Below are positions 49,959 to 59,578 of a stretch of DNA of 64,000 nucleotides, one piece after another; positions within the stretch are counted from its first letter, which is position 1; every line of letters starts with the position of its first letter. The stretch is from positions 1 to 64,000 of the forward strand of contig JANQPP010000050.1 in NCBI GenBank assembly GCA_028289405.1. Direction: 5' to 3'. The DNA is from Pirellulales bacterium (GTDB lineage Bacteria; Planctomycetota; Planctomycetia; Pirellulales; JANQPP01). A program made the translations under genes and the position numbers. The notes below the pieces were generated by a model. The model ran no database searches. It worked only from the letters and a program-made list of their open reading frames with translations, and was not told where the DNA came from.

Positions 49959-52547
49959 TTACGAGGCGCTGAATTGGCGAGCTAGCCAGTCAAGCTGCTG
50001 CTCCCACTCCTCTCGGTTATGAATGGTCGTTTCCCGAAATGGTGTCTCCGGAGGGAAACGGTCCAACACGGTCCGGGCATGCAGCAGCGTGCTCAATGCA
50101 CGATCCGTTTCCCCCAGATTTCGATAGCAGGTCGCCAATTGGACAAACGCGTCCATGACTTCTGGTGTGTCTTGAAATCGGGTTGTCGTGGCATCGAAGG
50201 AGCCTGCCGCCTGTTCATAGCGGCCCAATTCAAACAGCACGGCTGCGTGCGAGAAATAGGCATTCCGCAGGAGAAATTCTTCCTGCTCCGTCAGAGGACC
50301 GTTTTGTAACGCGGCATTCAATGCATCTTTCACGTCTTCATAGTGGCCTAGTGCTTGGTCAAGGTCTGCCGCGGCCTTTTCCATGAGAGCCAGCCGTGTG
50401 GCGTCCACGAGGGTCGTGTCCAGCTTCTTCTTGGGAAGCAGAGCCATCTGCCGATGTGCCTCGGCGGAAAGAAAGCTGGCTTCCACCGTGCCGCCGGGCA
50501 CACCGCCACGTCGCAGGACTTCGTGAAATTTCGCCACCGCTTCTTCAAATCGCGGATGTGCTTTTTCCAGCAAGGCGATCATTTCAGTTCGCTGAGCGAT
50601 GGGGTCAAGCTGCATGCTTTCCGCCACAAGTACGACCCCTTGCTGATAAAGTGTCTTTCCCAAATCGAAGAGCGAAGACCGCCAAATGGGGCTGATCGGC
50701 TCCAGGCGGTCATCCACGAGGTTGGCCCGCAACATGGCCTCCGCCTTTTGGTGGTCGCCAGCTTCCCGGTGCAGCCGGCTGGCGAGCAGTCGAGCCTCGT
50801 AAATCGCTGGATCACGGGCATGCAAGTCGACTGCCGCGTCCGCCTCGCGAATGGCCTCCTCTAATTCTCCCAAGGCCGCGAGTGACTCCGCGAGCCGCAG
50901 ATGCGCCAACTGCCGGAGCTGCCCACGCGTCTCATATTCCAAATAGGTACGAAACGCTTCGGCCGATTTTTCGAAACTCTCGCCTGCCAGGTAATGGACT
51001 CCGCTCAGCCACACATCCTCTGGATAAGACTGCGTGACGTAACGCTCACGAGAAAGTTCGTGGTAATATTTTCCCGCCAGTCGCCACCGCTCCTCCGCTT
51101 CCTTTGGGGGCGGTTCATCGACGAAGCGGTCCGTGGGCGCGGTACCAGCCAGCTTGGCCCCCCATCCCGCGTAGGCATTGGCCAAATTTTCGAGCTGGAT
51201 CACCTTGGGGAAAAAAGGGAAAAAAGCCTCCGCGAGCTGGGCAGCCAAGGCGTAATCCTGTTTTTGCAGCAGGCCTCGATAGGATCTCATCACCCGCGTA
51301 CCAAACTCGGCCGCGGAGACCCATTCGTTGCTGTAATGGGAGGGGTCGGTGACGGAAGAAAGGGCCGCTCGATAGAGTTCCACGGCCTGATCGTGAGCCC
51401 CCCTTCGCTCCGCCAGCGCGGCGGCGAAAACGCGCGCCGCGAAACCCTCGGAAGTTTGGGGGAATGTCTTTTGCAGGCGATCGTATTGGAAGAGCGCCGC
51501 TTCTTCTTCTCGCAGTTCGCTGAGTGCCTGTGCGATCAATAATTGGGCTGTACGAATCAAAGAATCCGGGGGATCGGGACCGGCTTGCACTTCGCGTAGA
51601 CTTTCAATCGCCTGGCGTAGCTTTTGCGTCACATCGGAATCTTCCGTTGACGTCTCACGGCGAGAGTTCCGAGCTTCTTCTAATAGCAGGTGACCACTGA
51701 GAAGCTGCAAACGCGGCGGATCCAGACCAGCTTCGGTGAGCTGTGCAAAGGTCTCTTGTGCTTCGCGAATTCGCGACATGCCCAACAACACTCGGACACG
51801 GCGGACCAACCCTTCGGAACGCTCTTCTGGTGACAAACTTTCGTCCGCCAAATAGCGGTCTAAGAATTCCAACGCTTGCGGTAAGTTAGGATTGGGGCTG
51901 TATTGATTCGCGCCCGAGAGATAAAGATAGATTTCCGTTCGCTTTCCGCGATGAATTTTGAGAGCTTGCAACAAGACTTCTCGGCTTTCCGGAAAGTGCC
52001 CAGCCCAATACAGGCTACGGCCCAGCAGCCACAAGCCCTCTGCTTCTCGACCAGCTGGAAAACCGTGTTGCCGCGCCGCTTCCAGATACAACGCGGCCCG
52101 ACGGCAATAGGTTTCTCGGTCACCCTCCCATACGCTCGCCGCTTCGTACGCGATCGTCGCGCCCATCACGAAATCGGGCGTACTCCATTCTTGTGGCGGC
52201 CGGAGACCTTGCGTTTTCAAGACCAGTGCCATGGCTCTGGCTCGTTCCCACTCTCCCGCGTCGAGGGTAGCCAAGGCCAGCTCGGAAGTGATGTAGCTTT
52301 GGTTTGGAGGCCGTGTATTCCACCACCAAATCCCCGTCACCGACACCGGAGCCAAGATCGCACAAGTGATCAAGATGGCCGACTGCTTGGGATGCTCCGC
52401 CGCCCAAGCACGCCCTTGCCGCGTCATGGTCCTCAACGAGGATGCCGCGCGCCGCAGACGCTGGCTGAGTGAATTTCCTTGTACTGGAGCGGCGGACCAG
52501 GACATGAGCGAAAAGCATCCCTCCCAAACCCAACGATTCCCAAACAA
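49959..52547 (-). CDS. Membrane-anchored TPR-repeat protein
   Basis: N-terminal TM SAILITCAILAPVSVTGIWWW, then many helical TPR-like repeats. Start may be 52505. Confidence 0.75.
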   Translation of the reverse strand: MFGNRWVWEGCFSLMSWSAAPVQGNSLSQRLRRAASSLRTMTRQGRAWAAEHPKQSAILITCAILAPVSVTGIWWWNTRPPNQSYITSELALATLDAGEWERARAMALVLKTQGLRPPQEWSTPDFVMGATIAYEAASVWEGDRETYCRRAALYLEAARQHGFPAGREAEGLWLLGRSLYWAGHFPESREVLLQALKIHRGKRTEIYLYLSGANQYSPNPNLPQALEFLDRYLADESLSPEERSEGLVRRVRVLLGMSRIREAQETFAQLTEAGLDPPRLQLLSGHLLLEEARNSRRETSTEDSDVTQKLRQAIESLREVQAGPDPPDSLIRTAQLLIAQALSELREEEAALFQYDRLQKTFPQTSEGFAARVFAAALAERRGAHDQAVELYRAALSSVTDPSHYSNEWVSAAEFGTRVMRSYRGLLQKQDYALAAQLAEAFFPFFPKVIQLENLANAYAGWGAKLAGTAPTDRFVDEPPPKEAEERWRLAGKYYHELSRERYVTQSYPEDVWLSGVHYLAGESFEKSAEAFRTYLEYETRGQLRQLAHLRLAESLAALGELEEAIREADAAVDLHARDPAIYEARLLASRLHREAGDHQKAEAMLRANLVDDRLEPISPIWRSSLFDLGKTLYQQGVVLVAESMQLDPIAQRTEMIALLEKAHPRFEEAVAKFHEVLRRGGVPGGTVEASFLSAEAHRQMALLPKKKLDTTLVDATRLALMEKAAADLDQALGHYEDVKDALNAALQNGPLTEQEEFLLRNAYFSHAAVLFELGRYEQAAGSFDATTTRFQDTPEVMDAFVQLATCYRNLGETDRALSTLLHARTVLDRFPPETPFRETTIHNREEWEQQLDWLARQFSAS

Positions 52548-52831
52548 TCACACGTGAACGGCCCGAGACTTGTCACCGCTGGCCAAGTCGCCAGATTGAT
52601 TCAAGTCAGCCCGCTATGCTTCCGAAAACAAATCCCTAAAGCCCCAACAACCTCCTATCGATCAACCTTCGCGCCTTTCAATGAAACCGGTCTCGCGGCA
52701 CCTGCGTTGGCCTTTGTTCGATGAGCCCCGCCATCATCGGGGTTCGGTCGCCTAGCGGATAGTCTCCCACAGGCAAACCCTCAGCCTGGACCGGCCACGA
52801 CTATCCCGGCTCACAGCAGGTGGATTCCCAC

Positions 52832-52863
52832 GGAAATTGGCGGGGCGGTTGTAGCCAATTTCC
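52832..52863. other. 10-bp perfect inverted repeat (hairpin) in intergenic region
   Basis: GGAAATTGGC (52832-52841) / 12-nt loop / GCCAATTTCC (52854-52863). Confidence 0.6.
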
Positions 52864-52991
52864 CAAAACGAGGTCAATCCATGTTTCGACCTCGCCCGAG
52901 AGGCCAAAAAAGCTCTCAGCACCGCGAATGCTGAAACCCTCGCGCGCCACCTCGTCGTACCTAGAATCCGCGAAGATCACGCTCCCTTTGA

Positions 52992-54362
52992 TTATGGAAG
53001 TGACGGCAGCGGAATTCGCAGAAGGTAGATCGCGACGGTGAAGTAGATGAGGATGCCCAAGATATCCATGATGCCCGCCACGCAGGGATTGCTCATCAGG
53101 GCGGGGTCCAAGCCCAATCGGGCAAATCCCAAAGGCAGTATCGCACCAACCAGGGTGCCGCTAATCACTACGAGGATCAAAGTCAGGGGAATTACGACCA
53201 CGTCATAGGGATCTTGATGAACCAGGAGGGCAAGCGCGTAGCCGATGACGGCCAAAAAACCTCCGAGTAAGAGGCCGATCGCCACTTCTCGGCGTACGAC
53301 CGCCCACCAATCGGAGATTTTCAGATGTTGGCTGTTCAAGGCCGTGATGACCAGAGTCGCGGATTGATTCCCTGAGTTGCCGCCGCTGGAAATTACCAAG
53401 GGGATGAACATCACCAGCCACACGACCTTTTCGATCGTTGAATGAAAGCTGTTGAGTGTCAGGGCCGTGAGCAACGCCGCGATGAACATCAGCGTTAGCC
53501 AGAATCCACGCTTCCAGGCCAGGGTAAACAGCGCCGTATTGAGGTAATCGTCACCTAGGGGTTCGACGCCGGCGATGCGATGCGCGTCGGCGATTGCCTC
53601 TTCTCGAACCACGTCGATAACATCATCGTGCGTGATAATCCCCAGCATGTGGCGTTCGTCGTCGACCACGGGGATGGCCAACAGGTCGAAACGCGCGACT
53701 TCCGCCGCGACGTGCTCTTGATCGTCGTCATGCTTGACGGTCACGAGGCCGCGTTCCATCAAATCTCGGATGATGGTTTGCGGCTTGCCCATGGAAGACA
53801 CCAATTGCCGGGCAGACACCAGTCCTTGCAGATGGTTTTCTTCATCCACGACGTAAATGTAGTAAATGGTTTCCAATTCCTCCGATTGATGCGCGATTTC
53901 GTGCAGCGCATCCTGAACGGAGATGGACTCGCTGATCTTAGCGAAGTCCGTCGTCATGATGGCTCCCGCTGTCCCCTCGGGATAAGCTTGCAGCCGGAGG
54001 ATGTCTCGGCGCTCATCCGCGGGAAGCAATGGCAAGAGTTGGCTGACCGTTTCCGGCGGCAAACTGTTGAGAATATCGACTCGATCATCCGAAGCGAGTT
54101 GGGCGATGAGGTCCCCCGCCTCTTCACGGTCGATGGATTCGACGATTTCCGCCTGTTTGGCGACCTCAATAAAGCTGAAAATCTCCACGAGGCTGGGCTC
54201 TTCCGCGTGCTGTAGCACGGCCCAAGATTCCTCCGCGGTCAATCCTTCCATGAATTCCGCCGTGCGGGCCGGATGCAGAGCCGTGCAGAATTCGCGTAAC
54301 TGCTCGGAGTCCTGCTCCGCCAACATTTCACGCAGCTCGGGAAGATACAGTGTATTGCTCAT
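52992..54362 (-). CDS. mgtE: Magnesium transporter MgtE
   Basis: MgtE_N helices, CBS pair (VQDALHEIAHQSEELETIYYIYVVDEENHLQGLVSARQLV), GGNSGNQSATLVITAL TM signature. Confidence 0.95.
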   Translation of the reverse strand: MSNTLYLPELREMLAEQDSEQLREFCTALHPARTAEFMEGLTAEESWAVLQHAEEPSLVEIFSFIEVAKQAEIVESIDREEAGDLIAQLASDDRVDILNSLPPETVSQLLPLLPADERRDILRLQAYPEGTAGAIMTTDFAKISESISVQDALHEIAHQSEELETIYYIYVVDEENHLQGLVSARQLVSSMGKPQTIIRDLMERGLVTVKHDDDQEHVAAEVARFDLLAIPVVDDERHMLGIITHDDVIDVVREEAIADAHRIAGVEPLGDDYLNTALFTLAWKRGFWLTLMFIAALLTALTLNSFHSTIEKVVWLVMFIPLVISSGGNSGNQSATLVITALNSQHLKISDWWAVVRREVAIGLLLGGFLAVIGYALALLVHQDPYDVVVIPLTLILVVISGTLVGAILPLGFARLGLDPALMSNPCVAGIMDILGILIYFTVAIYLLRIPLPSLP

Positions 54363-54717
54363 GGTTTCGCCTCGACGACGGAAGCGGTCGAAATAGGTTG
54401 AAGAGCCGCATCGTGGGGATTCTCACGACGTCCGACGGAGCGGCGATCCACTTGAAAGCGAGCAGGCCATGCGATGGCGTGGAATGGACACTCTCTTCAC
54501 AATGGACCGTTAAACATACGTTATCGACAGGAAGTTGTCGTGATGTACCGGAACCCACTCGCGGCTTCCGCCATCGGATAAACCCTGGCATGCCCGTTGA
54601 CCGCTAGGCTCGGCGCCCGCAGACTGTTCCCAAGAGATTGTATTGTGCGGCTCGCGCTCACTGGTCGTGTGTGGGGGCTCTTGGTGTACCTGGCCAGTGA
54701 TTTTCAAAACTTGCCCC

Positions 54718-55740
54718 ATGCCGATTATCCAGCTTCGCGGACTAACCAAATCCTACCGCGTTTATCAAAAGTCCGAGGGACTGCTCTCCTCGATCCGCGG
54801 TCTGTTTCATCGCGAGTACCGCGAAGTGCAGGCGGTGCGAGGCATTGACTTGGATGTGGAGCAGGGAGAATTCGTCGCCTTTTTAGGTCCCAATGGGGCA
54901 GGGAAGACAACGACGCTCAAGCTGCTCTCAGGCGTGATTACGCCCACGAGCGGTGCCGCCACGGTCATGGGACATGTCCCCTGGAAACGCGAGAATGCCT
55001 ATCGCCGCCGCTTCGCACTCGTCATGGGGCAGAAAAACCAACTCTGGTGGGATCTTCCCGCCCAGGAATCGTTTCGCCTGCACCAGCACATTTATCGCTT
55101 GGACAATACGCAATTCGAAAGAACGCGCGACGAGTTGGTGGACCTGTTGTCCGTGCGGGAATTACTGGGCCAACCCGTGCGGGAATTATCCCTGGGCGAA
55201 CGGATGAAGATGGAACTGATCGCCGCGCTCCTGCATTCCCCTGAAGTGCTCTTTCTCGATGAACCCACAATCGGGTTGGACGTGGTCGCGCAACACAATG
55301 TGCAGTCGTTTTTGCGCAGCTATCAGGAACTGCATAGAATTACCATTCTGCTAACCAGTCACTACATGAAAGACGTGGCGGCGCTCTGCCGGCGGGTCGT
55401 GATGATTGGTGGTGGACGCGTGATGTACGACGGTTCCCTGTCGGATATCGTCGACCGTTTTGCCGGGCACAAGATGGTCCGTCTGCGCTTCGCGGACGGA
55501 GTGGTACCGCCGGATTTGAAGGGTTACGGAGAAGTCGTGGAGATCGAAGAGCCGCGGGCCGTGATCCGCGTGGACCGGAGAGAAGTGGCCAAGGTGCTCG
55601 CAGCCATTCTCCAGTCGCATACCGTGGAGGACGTGAGCGTTGACGATCCACCGCTCGAGGAAGTCATCGCTAGCATGTTTTCCAAGCATGCCGAAGAGCA
55701 AGAAGATTCCGCCACGACGTCTGTATCTTCCGCTTCTTGA
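54718..55740 (+). CDS. ABC-2 type transporter ATP-binding protein
   Basis: GPNGAGKTTTLKLLSG, LSLGERMKMELIAALLH, VLFLDEPTIGLD. Start at MPIIQLRGLTKSY. Confidence 0.93.
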   Translation: MPIIQLRGLTKSYRVYQKSEGLLSSIRGLFHREYREVQAVRGIDLDVEQGEFVAFLGPNGAGKTTTLKLLSGVITPTSGAATVMGHVPWKRENAYRRRFALVMGQKNQLWWDLPAQESFRLHQHIYRLDNTQFERTRDELVDLLSVRELLGQPVRELSLGERMKMELIAALLHSPEVLFLDEPTIGLDVVAQHNVQSFLRSYQELHRITILLTSHYMKDVAALCRRVVMIGGGRVMYDGSLSDIVDRFAGHKMVRLRFADGVVPPDLKGYGEVVEIEEPRAVIRVDRREVAKVLAAILQSHTVEDVSVDDPPLEEVIASMFSKHAEEQEDSATTSVSSAS

Positions 55741-55798
55741 ATTTTGAGCGTGAGCTTACTCGGTGTTCCTTGTCGCTATCGCTTACGGAGTGGCGATC

Positions 55799-57037
55799 TC
55801 AATCGAGCTGCAGGTAATGTGCCTCTTCTCGGTCTATCCGCCGTTTTTTCCGCAGGGCCTTGCGTTCAGCCTTGGTCAATTTCTTCTTGCCCGTTGTTTC
55901 CGGTGGTGTAGTTGCCGTTGTGTTGGAACCATTCGCGGCTAGCACTTCCGGAGATCCGCTTGATGCGCTCAAGCGGGGCTTGGCGTGATTCGCTGTTCGC
56001 GTCACGTTCGGCCTCGCGGCAGGAGGAGTGTTTATCTTAGGCGGCGGTGGCTCGGTCGTGGCCCGATCCACGCGGAGCATCTCTCGCGATTTTTCGGATT
56101 CCGGCGAAGGGGCGGTGGTCGCCTTCGACGCCACGTTTCGTTTCGACGATCGTGTAGCCGTTGTTTTCGTCTTGAGGACGATAATCTCGCCACGCACTTC
56201 ACGCACGACGAAACGCATATGCCAAACCATAGCCATGAGGAAAAGCTCGTGCCACACAAGCGTTAAAGCCGAAGCGCTCATTTCCAGCGGTATGGATCCC
56301 CAAACGAAGGGGTTTTCGCGGCCGAGGAAGACGGCCATGAATCCGCAGACCATCGAGCAAGCCAAAACCGTGACCGTCGTGCGGCACCGCTTCACTTCCC
56401 ACACGAGCCGCAGGAACAGTGCCAGGCCGATCAAAACTCCAGAAATCTTGAGCATCACCCATGGAGACGTTTCCCAACTGGCGGGCCAACGGCCAGAGGA
56501 CTGCACAAGTTTTCCAAGAAAAGAAAAATCCACCGCATGGCCCAAACTTATCACCATGCAAGCGAATGTCATCACCAGCCAAAACCGATAGCGTCCTCGA
56601 TAGTCGTCCAAACGATGACGGCGGAGTGCGTAAATCACCACAGTCACCGTGGCGGCGACCATGTACAGGCAAGTCAGAAACCAGTTCGCGATGGTCCCCA
56701 CGCCCAACATGGAAATTGGCTGAGGTGGCCGACTCAAATAACGAACTTGGCAAATGTACACGGCTTCCAGCCCGAGCAGGCAGGTCACCAGCAACAAGAC
56801 TACGAGTGACACCGCGGACCATGAGCAGGGAATCAAATCCGCGATGCGAAGATCCAACTGCCGGGTTGCCGCTTCGGCATACAGGGGAGCATTTTTCCGC
56901 TTGGCGCGGCGCGTCTTCTTAGCCTCGCAGATCGGTTCGGCACCGTTGATCCCTGCATCTTCCGCATCAACGAGAATGCGGCGACGACGCTCACCGGTTC
57001 GCTGCCTTCGCGTGTCATGCATGGTGTGAACAACCAA
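55799..57037 (-). CDS. Hypothetical multi-TM membrane protein with basic N- and C-terminal tails
   Basis: Five to six hydrophobic segments; Lys/Arg/Thr/Pro-rich C-terminal tail. Confidence 0.6.
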   Translation of the reverse strand: MVVHTMHDTRRQRTGERRRRILVDAEDAGINGAEPICEAKKTRRAKRKNAPLYAEAATRQLDLRIADLIPCSWSAVSLVVLLLVTCLLGLEAVYICQVRYLSRPPQPISMLGVGTIANWFLTCLYMVAATVTVVIYALRRHRLDDYRGRYRFWLVMTFACMVISLGHAVDFSFLGKLVQSSGRWPASWETSPWVMLKISGVLIGLALFLRLVWEVKRCRTTVTVLACSMVCGFMAVFLGRENPFVWGSIPLEMSASALTLVWHELFLMAMVWHMRFVVREVRGEIIVLKTKTTATRSSKRNVASKATTAPSPESEKSREMLRVDRATTEPPPPKINTPPAARPNVTRTANHAKPRLSASSGSPEVLAANGSNTTATTPPETTGKKKLTKAERKALRKKRRIDREEAHYLQLD

Positions 57038-57342
57038 TTCGAAGAGCGGGACTCAAGGCATCGAATCCAATGCGACACGGCCGTGATTTCGTGGCCTCAA
57101 CCGGGATCTGTCCCGCAGAACTTGGCCCCAAAAAATCAACGAACCAACTTGCAAATCCTATTGATGATCGGTGCTTGACGAGTGAGGGACGCCAAACTTC
57201 ATGGACATTGCATGCGGCTCAAGCGCAACGTTATCTGCACCATCGGAATTTCCCGTGGCATCCTTCAATCATGCCGGCGACGGACCGTTCGATCGACCTG
57301 CGCCGATTCGGCAAGAGTGGATGAAGAAATCGGCGAGCTGTT

Positions 57343-58206
57343 CTAAGATGGCTCGCGCGACACTGGGTTGCTCAAGACACCCAGATGCTCAATCTCTACC
57401 TCAGCCGTATCTCCGGCTTGGAGAAATACGGGAGGTTTGCGAGCGACACCGACGCCCGGCGGAGTGCCGGTGAAAATTAAATCACCGGGTAGCAACGTAA
57501 CGACACCCGATAGATAAGCCACCAGATGGGGCACGGAAAAAATCAATTGGCTGGTGTGGGAATCCTGCATGGTCTCGCCATTGAGGCGAAATTGAATACG
57601 CAGATTTCCCGGGTCGGGAATCACATCCGCCGTGACCAACTTCGGCCCCACCGGAGCGAAGGTATCGAATGTCTTTCCCAGCAGCCATTGCTTGCCAGGT
57701 TTGTTCAATTGCCAATCCCGCGCGGATACATCGTGACCGCAACAGTAACCGGCCACGTATTCGAGAGCCTCCGATTCAGAAATATGCTTCCCTTCGCGAC
57801 CGATGACGACGACCAGTTCGGCTTCATAATCGACCTGCGTGCTGAGCGAGGGAAGCTCGATGGTTTCGCCGTGCGAGCGTAATGCCGTGGGAAATTTGTT
57901 GAAAATGACGGGCTCGGGTGGCGGTTCGGAGCCCGATTCCGCGGCATGGTCGGCGTAGTTCAAACCGACGCAAACAATCTTTGCTGGATGGGGCACCGGA
58001 GGAGCGATGCGGACATCCTGCAACGGAATCGCCTCACCGGAAGCAATCGCGGCTTGCGTAGAGGACCAAATGCCACGCCCCGCATTCAGCCAGTCCCGCA
58101 TCGTGCTGGGCAAATTTGCGTCGGCATCCTGCAGGTCGATCAGGGAATCTCCACGCAGGCCAGCCACTCGGATGCCATCGTCCGCGTGGTAGCTGACGAG
58201 TTCCAT
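57343..58206 (-). CDS. Fumarylacetoacetate hydrolase family protein
   Basis: IVCVGLNYADHAAESG, DYEAELVVVIGREGKHI, GYCCGHDVSARDWQ, IFTGTPPGVGVARKPPVFLQAGD. Start at MELVSYHADDG. Confidence 0.95.
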   Translation of the reverse strand: MELVSYHADDGIRVAGLRGDSLIDLQDADANLPSTMRDWLNAGRGIWSSTQAAIASGEAIPLQDVRIAPPVPHPAKIVCVGLNYADHAAESGSEPPPEPVIFNKFPTALRSHGETIELPSLSTQVDYEAELVVVIGREGKHISESEALEYVAGYCCGHDVSARDWQLNKPGKQWLLGKTFDTFAPVGPKLVTADVIPDPGNLRIQFRLNGETMQDSHTSQLIFSVPHLVAYLSGVVTLLPGDLIFTGTPPGVGVARKPPVFLQAGDTAEVEIEHLGVLSNPVSREPS

Positions 58207-58277
58207 GTTCGATTCCTTTTCGCTGAAAGCAGGAGAGATGGGGTCGCGGTCCACCTAGGCACGAAGGTCATGCCGGG

Positions 58278-59438
58278 TCAAAAATCATACCACAGACCGA
58301 CGCCGACTTTCTCCTCCGTTTCGCGAAAAAACTCGAACTGCTCACTTTTGCCATGATAGTATTCGAACCCCACGCGGAAGATGCCGCCGTTGGGAGTGCC
58401 ACGCCAAAGCCAGCCGGCTTGAAGTACGAGGTTGCCGCTAAAATCCACCTCTTCGCGTAGGTGTCCATTGGCTGCCAGGAACGGCGCTCCGTGGAACCCC
58501 GTGCAGTTTCGCGGGCTGTACTCAATTCCGAACTGCAATTCCCAAGGTTCTGAGACATCCGTATAGAACGCCCAGCCGGCTTCGAAATAGACGCGCCAAT
58601 CGTCGTGGATGTGTTGCGAAATACCAAACACCAGCACGTCCCGGCTGTAATTGACTCGCGGAAACGTGGGGTTTCGTAACATGAATTCATCGCCAAGGTG
58701 GGAACTCAGATGATAGTAGGCAAACTTGTACTGCCGGTCGCGATTGCCCCAAGTGATGGGAACACCAAACCGGAAGTCGGCGGAAACCAATTCGCGATTT
58801 ATATCCAGGTCGAGTCGGGGAAACGCTGCCCCTTCGATATCGATTTGCCATCCTGAAGGATAGTCGGGATCCGTCGTGCCGTAACGAATGATGCCCGCTC
58901 GTCCACCCAAGGAGATGTCCCAAACATTTCCTATGGTGGATTCATGGTTCCAGACGCTGCGGAATCGGGATTCCTTGGCTCCCGCCAAATAGGATCGATA
59001 AATCAACCCGCGCGGAAGCACTTGCCAAGTGTAGGGCTCGAATTCTCTAACGTAGTATTCGGGCGCAATGCCGTCTTCCAAAAGGTCGTTTTCCAAGAGG
59101 CCGTCTCCGCCGAACGCCTCGTCGGTGAGCATTTCTTCGGACTCGAATTCCATCGCCGTATCGTCCGAGCGCGCGGAGGCCACGGTATAGACATCCACAT
59201 GCGGTGGCAAAGCGTCCTCCTCGGAACCCCAAGTCGGATCCACCAGCCCTTCTTCCGCGAAGGTAATTTGGGAGTCGTGCTCGGGCGCTTCGGCGAAGAC
59301 CGCTTCGGAATCCCAGAGGGGGGAGTGGCTCAAGCAACTCAGCAAAACCGCCACCACACAGCGTAAAACCCAGCGGCGTCTGCCCGAGACAATCCGGGAA
59401 CGCAGGCAAGCAATGGCTTGGTTATGTGGAAAATTCAT
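58278..59438 (-). CDS. DUF1207 domain-containing exported protein
   Basis: LIYRSYLAGAKESRFRSVWNHESTIGNVWDISLGGRAGIIRYGT... LEFFRETEEKVGVGLWYDF; start inferred at MNFPHNQ before a signal peptide. Confidence 0.8.
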   Translation of the reverse strand: MNFPHNQAIACLRSRIVSGRRRWVLRCVVAVLLSCLSHSPLWDSEAVFAEAPEHDSQITFAEEGLVDPTWGSEEDALPPHVDVYTVASARSDDTAMEFESEEMLTDEAFGGDGLLENDLLEDGIAPEYYVREFEPYTWQVLPRGLIYRSYLAGAKESRFRSVWNHESTIGNVWDISLGGRAGIIRYGTTDPDYPSGWQIDIEGAAFPRLDLDINRELVSADFRFGVPITWGNRDRQYKFAYYHLSSHLGDEFMLRNPTFPRVNYSRDVLVFGISQHIHDDWRVYFEAGWAFYTDVSEPWELQFGIEYSPRNCTGFHGAPFLAANGHLREEVDFSGNLVLQAGWLWRGTPNGGIFRVGFEYYHGKSEQFEFFRETEEKVGVGLWYDF

Positions 59439-59578
59439 GGCTGCGGGTACCATAGGCGCATAGCTGGATGAAAGGATCATCGGCAGCGGCTTCCGGGACT
59501 TTCCAGCGACAACCGCCGAATTGGCGGAAAGTTTCAAAGCCAAATCGGCAAGCCGTCCTCGTGATCGAAAAAGCCTGC

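Noticed and set aside
52816-52830. Second GG-N10-GC sigma-54-like element (TGGGAATCCACCTGCT, minus strand)
   Set aside because: Matches consensus less well and is ~270 nt from the TPR gene start with no dyads; chance occurrence is likely.
54363-54642. Possible M-box (Mg2+) riboswitch upstream of mgtE
   Set aside because: Read the mgtE leader on the minus strand; no conserved M-box core found. A covariance-model search would be needed to be sure.
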